Source: Gemmataceae bacterium (GTDB lineage: Bacteria > Planctomycetota > Planctomycetia > Gemmatales > Gemmataceae). Taken from it: a stretch of DNA of 61,305 bases. Positions 1-5,430 of the stretch are shown here, one piece after another (the first letter of the stretch is position 1; each line of letters starts with the position of its first letter). The DNA lies in the NCBI GenBank assembly GCA_009691845.1, contig SIAJ01000023.1:1-61305 (forward strand), given 5' to 3'. The notes below the pieces were generated by a model. That model was given only the letters and a program-made list of their open reading frames with translations. It did no database searches and was not told the DNA's origin. The position numbers and the translations under genes were made by a program.

Positions 1-1
1 G

Positions 2-136
2 AGCCTGAGCGAAATTTTGCAAATCCTCAGCCTGACGCTGTTCGAGAAAACCCCGATTTCTCAAGCGTTTGTTGATGAGAAATCGCAGAATGCCGAAGAG
101 CCGAGTCATAAACAGCTATCCTTGTTCGACATATAG
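2..136 (+). CDS. IS4-family transposase, C-terminal fragment
   Basis: The open frame enters from the left window edge and ends at a TAG at 134-136, giving 44 residues. The peptide has the usual tail of IS4-type DDE transposases: a helix containing ILQILSLTLFEKTPI, then a polar linker, then a terminal LSLFD-like motif. Such enzymes cut and paste their element using a DDE active site, which would lie upstream of the window. The element's right end should be within the next 100-150 bases, but I cannot define its terminal inverted repeat from one end. It could be an intact element or a remnant. The family call rests on remembered similarity of a short C-terminus. Confidence 0.7.
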   Translation, partial: SLSEILQILSLTLFEKTPISQAFVDEKSQNAEEPSHKQLSLFDI

Positions 137-227
137 CCGGACAGTACTGACCTTGCAGATGGAATGCTGGTATCGATTTCGTGAGATGGAATCGACACCA
201 CGGCTGGAGATGGGAATACGATCCATG

Positions 228-262
228 AAAAAACCGAACTCAAGACACGTGCTTGAGTTCGG
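228..262 (-). terminator. Rho-independent terminator of the protease operon
   Basis: An 11-bp perfect stem (234-244 with 252-262) encloses a 7-nt loop. On the minus strand it is followed by six U residues (the A-run at 228-233). It lies 38 bases past the stop codon of the minus-strand gene ending at 301, the right place to end the two-gene protease operon. Confidence 0.85.
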
Positions 263-300
263 CTTGTGAGATCATCCCTACTGCCGATCGGAGGCCGAAC

Positions 301-1554
301 TTACTTCGCATTTACCGTGCGTGGCTTCGGGCCCTTCTCGATTGGGCGTTCCTGCCACCATTTCTCCTCAGTCTCCGCGGCGACGAGTTGTCGCTTGCCT
401 TCGGCAATTACTTCGACAGCAACTTTGGCCTTTTCCGCTTGCTCAATCGCCACCCGGGCGGCCTTCACTCGATCGGAAGGAGTCTTGGCTTTGGCATTCG
501 CCAGGAACACTGGAAGCAGATCCTTGATCGTCTCGGCAGGAATCACATGGCTCTCCGTTCGGCCGGCACGGGCGATCGCGATGCCCAGCACCCGCCCGTC
601 GAGATCGACCAGCGGGGCACCACAATCGGTCGGCTTCAAAACAGCATCCGTTTGGAAGATGCGTGGGAAGCCCGTGCGACGTTCGCTCAGCACGCTGCCC
701 ATCGAATTTTGAATGTCGCCACGCGGAGCGGGACCTTTGCCTTTTGCTGGCGGAAGCAGTTCGGAAGGTCGCGCACCCAGGACCGCCGTCAATTCCATCT
801 GCTTGCCTTCCCGTATCAGCATGATTTTGACTTTGTCGCCAGCCTTGTAGCCGAGAAGAGTGTTGATCAAAGTTTCCTGATTGGCAATCTCGTGTGCATC
901 GACCTTGATGATCGTGTCCTTGGGCAGAATGCCCGCTTTCTCCGCGGCACTGCCGACCGTCACGGTATAGATCGTCGCACCGGCGGAGTCCTGATCGAGT
1001 TGCACGCCGAGGAAGCCGCTCTTCTCAGTCGGCACACGTGGCGGCCCGTAAGGTGGCGAGAATGATCGTGGGCCAGTGCTGACCACTCCGACACTGACCG
1101 GTTCCTTGCCGATGGCGGGGATCGCCACCCAGTTGCCCACCGGGGCGTCCTGGCTCGACGCCCAATCGATCGGGCTCAAGCCTGAGCCTTCCACTTTGAC
1201 CAGCGCGAGGTCGTATGCCTCGCTAACGAGTGAAACCTTCGCATCCAGGTCCCGTCCATCGCGCGTCTTCACGGTCAGCACACCGGATTTGATTTCGCTG
1301 GCCTTCGTAATCACGAATCCTTCGGCCGAGACAACGACACCCAGGGCGGCATCCTTCCCGTCGACGAGCAAGCGGACCGTACTTTTGCTTGCCTTCTCGA
1401 TGGCAGGCGCGAAGAGGGCAAGGAAAGCCGGGGTCGTTTTCGCGGTCGTCGTCTTCGGGGCCGGTGTCGGGTCTTTCTTACCCTTGGGCTGAGCAAAGGC
1501 GGGAGTAACCAGGGCGAGAGCAAGCAAGGAAGGCAAAAAAAATCGTGTGAACAT
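301..1554 (-). CDS. Secreted trypsin-like pseudoprotease with nested PDZ domain
   Basis: This 417-residue protein has a signal peptide (about 1-21), a Pro/Lys-rich linker and an HtrA-type double barrel, but the catalytic triad is broken. The His position in VITKASEI is Ser86. The Asp is kept (Asp115 in YDLALVK). The usual GNSGGP loop reads TDCGAP, so the nucleophile is Cys311. A PDZ domain (about 180-262) sits inside the second barrel, before the active-site loop, instead of after the protease domain. The C-terminus is a charged helix. It lies 78 bases downstream of an intact relative on the same strand and is followed by a terminator, so the two are probably co-transcribed. I infer a binding or regulatory role rather than proteolysis. 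A Cys nucleophile without a His general base is unlikely to be active. Confidence 0.8.
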   Translation of the reverse strand: MFTRFFLPSLLALALVTPAFAQPKGKKDPTPAPKTTTAKTTPAFLALFAPAIEKASKSTVRLLVDGKDAALGVVVSAEGFVITKASEIKSGVLTVKTRDGRDLDAKVSLVSEAYDLALVKVEGSGLSPIDWASSQDAPVGNWVAIPAIGKEPVSVGVVSTGPRSFSPPYGPPRVPTEKSGFLGVQLDQDSAGATIYTVTVGSAAEKAGILPKDTIIKVDAHEIANQETLINTLLGYKAGDKVKIMLIREGKQMELTAVLGARPSELLPPAKGKGPAPRGDIQNSMGSVLSERRTGFPRIFQTDAVLKPTDCGAPLVDLDGRVLGIAIARAGRTESHVIPAETIKDLLPVFLANAKAKTPSDRVKAARVAIEQAEKAKVAVEVIAEGKRQLVAAETEEKWWQERPIEKGPKPRTVNAK

Positions 1555-1632
1555 GTTTTGTCGGGGTTAAGGTTGTTCGGAGGGAAAATTACAAACAACA
1601 TCGGACTCCTTACGGAGTTCCGTTCGCATGGG

Positions 1633-2607
1633 TTATTCCTTGCGCTTGCCGAGGACGATCTTCATTTCTTTTGTCTCTTCGCCGCGTTTGACTTCGAGTG
1701 GAATTTCGTCGCCCGGCTTTTGTTTCTGCAGCAGCTTCACCATATCCGCGTACGAACCGACTTCTTTGCCACCAAACTTCAGAACGATGTCGCCTGCCAT
1801 GAGGCCGGCCTTGGCGGCGGGCGATTCGGGCGTGACATCGCCAATCTTGCAGTTCTTGGCGTCCGTGTCCGCACGGACTCCGAGCCACACCGGGTTCTCG
1901 CCGATCTTGTCACCCTTCACCAGCTGATCCCAGGTCTCGCGATAGGTGTCAACCGGCACATGCATGTTTGCCGAGAGTGGCTGACCAATTCGGCTATGAA
2001 TGCCGATGACCTTTCCGCTCATGTCGAACAGTGGGCCGCCCGAGTCGCCACCAACTAGCGTGCAATCGCTTTGCACGAAGTTGCTATTCACCGTGCCGAT
2101 CTTGCCCACGCGTACCACGGGTGGCCGATTCTTCTTGTAGCCGCCTGGATGCCCGACGGACAGGCACCACATTCCCGGCTTGAGGTCTTTCGAGACGCCC
2201 ATTTCGGTGAACGGCCACTTGCCTTCCGTGGTGATCTTGGCCATGCCGCTATCGATTTGATTCCACCGGCCGAGCGTGATGCCATCGACCGACCGACCAT
2301 CGTGCAGAATGATCTTGATCTTCTTGTTGGGCTCACCTGAGACGTGTCCCGCCGTGAGTACCAGGCCATCTTCGGAGACAATCACGCCACTGCCCGATGC
2401 ACCGCCCACTTGCAGGCAGACCGTCGTCGGCAGCAATTTGTCGACGAGGATCTTGGTGTGCGTTTGAAACACCTTCAAGTCATCAAGCGAATCGGGGCCC
2501 TTCAGGATGGCGGCTGGCGGAGCCGGGATGCCTTTCGACACCGGGTCGGAAGCGAGGGCAAGGCCGGTAACTACGAACAGGGCTACCAAAGCGGAACGAG
2601 TGCGCAT
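1633..2607 (-). CDS. Secreted HtrA/DegP-like serine protease with C-terminal PDZ domain
   Basis: This is a periplasmic or exported S1C-type serine protease. A signal peptide is followed by a trypsin-like domain with an intact triad, numbered here from a GTG four codons upstream: His92 in LTAGHV, Asp123 in QIDSGMA, Ser193 in GGDSGGPL. One PDZ domain (about 245-320) follows. I start it at the ATG at 2607 because an AGGAG lies 10 bases upstream. The GTG at 2619 is in frame, but that AGGAG would abut it. At 324 residues it is shorter than DegP and resembles DegS-like or single-PDZ enzymes, without the membrane anchor. It is the first gene of a two-gene unit with the pseudoprotease downstream. Confidence 0.87.
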   Translation of the reverse strand: MRTRSALVALFVVTGLALASDPVSKGIPAPPAAILKGPDSLDDLKVFQTHTKILVDKLLPTTVCLQVGGASGSGVIVSEDGLVLTAGHVSGEPNKKIKIILHDGRSVDGITLGRWNQIDSGMAKITTEGKWPFTEMGVSKDLKPGMWCLSVGHPGGYKKNRPPVVRVGKIGTVNSNFVQSDCTLVGGDSGGPLFDMSGKVIGIHSRIGQPLSANMHVPVDTYRETWDQLVKGDKIGENPVWLGVRADTDAKNCKIGDVTPESPAAKAGLMAGDIVLKFGGKEVGSYADMVKLLQKQKPGDEIPLEVKRGEETKEMKIVLGKRKE

Positions 2608-2879
2608 GATCTGTGCCACTCCTAGCGGTACGGGAAGAGAAATAACAGGGTGAGGTTATCCGTTATGACGCACGCAGCAACAAATTTCAACCCATAACAT
2701 TATCCGAACTAACGCGAAAGGTTCGCGTCCGACAGTTTCGGACGACTGCGAAGACCCTGCCGGGGTCATTCAAAAGGGGAGAGCTTCGATCGCCGGGTCT
2801 AATGGATTATACGACTGATAACCAATAGTTGGATACGGTAGGCTGGGAAAGAGATTCGGAATTTCTCGCAGCCCCTCAA

Positions 2880-3521
2880 TCATTTGCCCGCGCGAATTAG
2901 CAAGGCCTTGTCGTCACGGGCCGATGGTTGATCCTCGCCGTACGCCAGGTAGGAGCGATTTTTCTTGGATCCAGCGGAGGGCTCGGAGACTTTCAGTTCG
3001 CCCGGAGCCGGGCCGAGTTTGGGCACGCTCGGAAGCTTTGGTAGGTTCGGATTGTTGGCAGGAGTATCGAGCCGAGCGGGCGGAATCTTTTGGATAGGCT
3101 TGGACTGGCCACCGTCGTAATTGAACGATTGCGGTTCCGGCTCGACACTTTGTGCCTGCACTCGAATCGCCGGGTACGATACGAAGGGCCGAGGATAATA
3201 GACCACTCGCGGAACGCGATAATAGACCATCGGTCGATAGACCCGAACCGGCGGAGCATAGAACCGTACGGCTGGCGGATAGTAATAGACCGGGGCCCGG
3301 TAGTAAGTGACAGGTGGCCCATAGTAATACGACGAGTAGGTAGACCCGCCACGGATCCAGCAAGTCTGCTCGGTCACGTCCTGATTGCTATCGCTCGCTT
3401 TCAACTCAAGGCGTTGCGTGCTTTCAGAACGGCCGTCCAAGCGAATCGTGTCGTCCGCGTTGGCGAACCCGGCAAAGAGTAGTGCGGAGAGGATGGTTGC
3501 TTCTCGAAGTTGCGTGAACAT
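2880..3521 (-). CDS. Secreted Tyr/Pro-rich protein of unknown function
   Basis: A 213-residue protein with a signal peptide (about 1-22). Its middle (about 60-125) is extremely rich in Tyr, Pro, Val and Arg, with short repeats such as YYRAPVYYYPP and VYRPMVYYRVPR. The C-terminal third is Pro/Lys-rich and probably disordered. No enzyme motif is visible. Similar Tyr-rich exported proteins are common in planctomycetes and may belong to the envelope, but that is inference. A single Cys lies before the repeat. It stands alone, with about 270 bases to the protease operon downstream and about 540 bases without genes upstream. Confidence 0.7.
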   Translation of the reverse strand: MFTQLREATILSALLFAGFANADDTIRLDGRSESTQRLELKASDSNQDVTEQTCWIRGGSTYSSYYYGPPVTYYRAPVYYYPPAVRFYAPPVRVYRPMVYYRVPRVVYYPRPFVSYPAIRVQAQSVEPEPQSFNYDGGQSKPIQKIPPARLDTPANNPNLPKLPSVPKLGPAPGELKVSEPSAGSKKNRSYLAYGEDQPSARDDKALLIRAGK

Positions 3522-4008
3522 GAGCCACCCCTCAGTCCGGTGTATTCCTCACAATCCTAAGTGCGATTGTAAGCGACACCGATGTCAGGGGCCAATTATA
3601 TTTTTCGGAATGTCGGGCGGCAGAAGGCGTTTGGTCTACCAGCGAACTCGGTAGGCCGGGAAACCGATGAAGTCTATCTCTGGCTTACCTTCAACAACAC
3701 AGTATCATCGGCACGACGATCACCAAATGCCGGGAACGTGTTCTTGGGCGTCGCCTTTGGCGTGGCAGCCATTCGTTCGGACGGAGGGGCATCGGCAAGG
3801 TTGGCGGCTCGACGCGTCTCAAAATCAGAGGATTTCCGCGAACCAATGTGATCGATGAACCGTCTCAACAATAACGATTCGAAAGCTATGTTCGGGAATG
3901 CCGTCATGCTGCAATTTTTCCAACCGCCGTTTCGCCAGCCCGGATTTGGGAAACCGAATCCGAACGTTCCTTGTCGTCTGACCTGATCCCCAAAACTCTC
4001 GCGACTTC
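3522..4008. other. No supported gene
   Basis: I see no convincing coding region here. The short open frames on both strands have no recognisable motif or ribosome site. A strong plus-strand terminator follows directly (4009-4057), so an untranslated plus-strand transcript could end here, but I recognise no known RNA family (no RNase P, tmRNA or SRP core motif). Confidence 0.5.
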
Positions 4009-4057
4009 GACCGCGGGCCGGGTGTCATGGGAAGACGCCCGGCCCGCGGTCTTTTTT
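4009..4057 (+). terminator. Strong Rho-independent terminator upstream of the tRNA cluster
   Basis: An 18-bp GC-rich stem (4009-4026 with 4034-4051, one G-U pair) is followed immediately by six T residues on the plus strand. It ends 5 bases before the first tRNA gene. No plus-strand gene precedes it within several kilobases, so what it terminates is unclear. Confidence 0.85.
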
Positions 4058-4062
4058 CGTAC

Positions 4063-4136
4063 TGGGGTGTGGTGCCGAACGGTAAGGCGCCGGCCTGTTA
4101 CACCGGATCATGCAGGTTCGAGTCCTGCCGCCCCAG
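4063..4136 (+). tRNA. tRNA-Asn (GTT)
   Basis: A 74-nt cloverleaf. The acceptor TGGGGTG pairs with CGCCCCA, the T-arm is GCAGG-TTCGAGT-CCTGC, and the anticodon loop CTGTTAC gives GTT for Asn. The discriminator is G. CCA is not encoded. It is the first of seven same-strand tRNAs. Confidence 0.93.
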
Positions 4137-4145
4137 CTAGTCAGA

Positions 4146-4215
4146 GATCAGGAGTCAGGAGTCAGGGGTCAAAGTCTAGACGCTTGTTGACCCCTGACTT
4201 CTGATCCCTGACTCC
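4146..4215 (+). repeat. Imperfect inverted repeat built of CAGGAGT-like heptamers
   Basis: Direct copies of a TCAGGAG unit (4146-4172) face inverted copies (4187-4215), forming an imperfect hairpin in the spacer between tRNA-Asn and tRNA-Gly. A related arrangement occurs at 4711-4787. Confidence 0.7.
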
Positions 4216-4221
4216 CGGCAA

Positions 4222-4293
4222 GTGTCTTTGGCCGAGCGGCAGAGGTTCCGGTCTTCCAAACCGGCTAGGCGGGTTCGACTCCCGCAAGACACT
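4222..4293 (+). tRNA. tRNA-Gly (TCC)
   Basis: A 72-nt cloverleaf. The acceptor GTGTCTT pairs with AAGACAC, the T-arm is GCGGG-TTCGACT-CCCGC, and the loop CTTCCAA gives anticodon TCC. The discriminator is T, as usual for Gly. The A/T-rich acceptor is unusual for tRNA-Gly, which normally has C2-G71; here it is T2-A71. CCA is not encoded. Confidence 0.88.
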
Positions 4294-4294
4294 C

Positions 4295-4368
4295 TCGGGG
4301 ATGGGCTAATCGGTAAGCCTCCTGTTTCTGAAGCAGGCCTTCTGAAGGTTCGAATCCTTCTCCCCGAA
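4295..4368 (+). tRNA. tRNA-Gln (CTG)
   Basis: A 74-nt cloverleaf. The acceptor TCGGGGA pairs with TCCCCGA, the T-arm is GAAGG-TTCGAAT-CCTTC, and the loop TTCTGAA gives anticodon CTG. The discriminator is A. It begins 2 bases after tRNA-Gly, and CCA is not encoded. Confidence 0.92.
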
Positions 4369-4386
4369 TCATGATCGATCAACCGC

Positions 4387-4460
4387 TCGGGGATAGGCGA
4401 ATTGGTAATGCCGCCTGGCTTTGAACCAGGAGATTGAAGGTTCGAGTCCTTCTCCCCGAA
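4387..4460 (+). tRNA. tRNA-Gln (TTG)
   Basis: A 74-nt cloverleaf with the same acceptor and T-arm as the preceding tRNA-Gln, suggesting duplication. The loop CTTTGAA gives anticodon TTG. The discriminator is A, and CCA is not encoded. Confidence 0.92.
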
Positions 4461-4463
4461 CAG

Positions 4464-4536
4464 GCTGGTGTAGCTCAAACGGCAGAGCAACGGACTTTTA
4501 ATCCGTACCGTGTGGGTTCGATTCCCTCCGCCGGCA
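4464..4536 (+). tRNA. tRNA-Lys (TTT)
   Basis: A 73-nt cloverleaf. The acceptor GCTGGTG pairs with CGCCGGC through two G-U pairs, and the loop CTTTTAA gives anticodon TTT. The T-stem GTGGG/CCCTC has one mismatch. The discriminator is A, and CCA is not encoded. Confidence 0.9.
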
Positions 4537-4546
4537 TGATTGCTGC

Positions 4547-4620
4547 AGGTCCGCCGAGCCGAGGCGGACCATGCTGTCGTCTCGTGGCATGAAGCCGGTC
4601 CGCCTCGGCTCGGCGGACCT
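4547..4620. repeat. 24-bp perfect inverted repeat (dispersed hairpin element)
   Basis: Arms at 4547-4570 and 4597-4620 are exact reverse complements separated by 26 nt. Each arm also contains the near-palindrome CCGCCGAGCCGAGGCGG. It sits between tRNA-Lys and tRNA-Phe and resembles the hairpin at 10797-10870 in design and GC content. Confidence 0.85.
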
Positions 4621-4634
4621 ACCGATAGCCCAAT

Positions 4635-4705
4635 CTCGGTGCAGCTCGAAGGTCGAGCGCCTCGCTGAAAACGAGGAGGTGTAGGTTCAATTCCTACCGC
4701 CGGGA
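4635..4705 (+). tRNA. tRNA-Phe (GAA), atypical body
   Basis: A 71-nt cloverleaf. The acceptor CTCGGTG pairs with CGCCGGG through two G-U pairs, the T-arm is GTAGG-TTCAATT-CCTAC, and the loop CTGAAAA gives anticodon GAA. The discriminator is A. Position 1 is C rather than the usual G, and position 8 is C rather than the near-universal U. CCA is not encoded. It could be a divergent functional tRNA-Phe or a decaying copy. Confidence 0.75.
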
Positions 4706-4710
4706 CTGGT

Positions 4711-4787
4711 CAGGAGACAGGAACCAGGAGACAGGAATCAGGAGGCATTGGATTTCCTGACTCCTGATCCCTGGCTCTTGATTCCTA
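4711..4787 (+). repeat. Heptamer-based imperfect inverted repeat
   Basis: Four direct CAGGA(A/G)-like units face an inverted set (TCCTGACTCCTGATCC and following), giving an imperfect hairpin between tRNA-Phe and tRNA-Pro. It is the same design as 4146-4215. Confidence 0.65.
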
Positions 4788-4793
4788 CTTATT

Positions 4794-4868
4794 CGAGGTG
4801 TGGGCCAGTCCGGAGTGGCCGCCGGTGTCGGAAACCGGAGATCGGGGGTTCAAATCCCTTCGCCTCGA
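4794..4868 (+). tRNA. tRNA-Pro (CGG)
   Basis: A 75-nt cloverleaf. The acceptor CGAGGTG pairs with CGCCTCG, the anticodon stem CCGGT/ACCGG encloses loop GTCGGAA with anticodon CGG, and the discriminator is A. CCA is not encoded. It is the last tRNA of the cluster. Confidence 0.9.
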
Positions 4869-4992
4869 CTTTGACTTTGCCTTCCTTAATCGCAACTTTG
4901 CTGTGCATGGTTTGGGCTCCAAAAAGAGGCCTCATCAGAGTCATTGAAGTGTGCTACCATGCAGCCGGCCATACTCCCAAGGAGGAAAGCTG

Positions 4993-5424
4993 ATGTCTTT
5001 GGAACTGAGGCCGCTCGAGCAGAGAGACTTCGAGCATGGGTTTTTGGAATCGCTTGCTCATCTTGCGACAGTCGATCTCACGCCGGAAGAAGCGATTCGC
5101 ATTTGGCGTGGCCGCAATGCTGCCGGCGTTCGTACCGTGGTCGCCGTGAGCAAAGAAGGCAGCGTCATGGGCACGGCCAGCCTGATTTTGGAACACAAGT
5201 TCATCCATCGCGGCGGGACCATCGGGCACGTCGAGGACGTGGCCGTTCATCCGAGCCACGAGGGCAAAGGCATTGGCTCGGCCGTCGTCCGCGCCGTGGT
5301 GGAACTCGCCCGCCAGTCCGGCTGCTACAAGGTGATCCTCAGTTGCAACGACCAAAATCTCGCCTTCTATTCGAAACTCGGCTTCCACAAACACGACAAC
5401 GGCATGCGTATCGATTTGAGGTGA
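4993..5424 (+). CDS. GNA1-like GNAT acetyltransferase (glucosamine-6-phosphate N-acetyltransferase family)
   Basis: This 143-residue protein is one GNAT domain. It keeps the GNA1 landmarks: IGHVEDVAVHPSHEGKGIGS (the acetyl-CoA pyrophosphate loop and the catalytic HVED region), GCYKVILSC, and an AFYSKLGF tail. GNA1 acetylates glucosamine-6-phosphate with acetyl-CoA in the eukaryotic route to UDP-GlcNAc. Bacteria normally acetylate glucosamine-1-phosphate with GlmU instead. I start it at the ATG at 4993 because a strong AAGGAGGAA lies just upstream. The frame stays open farther 5', into the leader. It ends 6 bases before the end of the convergent WD40 gene. The substrate is inferred from motifs; another small amine is possible. 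Confidence 0.82.
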   Translation: MSLELRPLEQRDFEHGFLESLAHLATVDLTPEEAIRIWRGRNAAGVRTVVAVSKEGSVMGTASLILEHKFIHRGGTIGHVEDVAVHPSHEGKGIGSAVVRAVVELARQSGCYKVILSCNDQNLAFYSKLGFHKHDNGMRIDLR

Positions 5425-5430
5425 TCGGCC

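Noticed and set aside
3674..3907. A 77-residue minus-strand frame in the gene-poor region
   Set aside because: It has no ribosome site or motif, and composition does not distinguish it from noise.
4176..4490. A 104-residue minus-strand frame in the tRNA cluster
   Set aside because: It is antisense to four tRNA genes.
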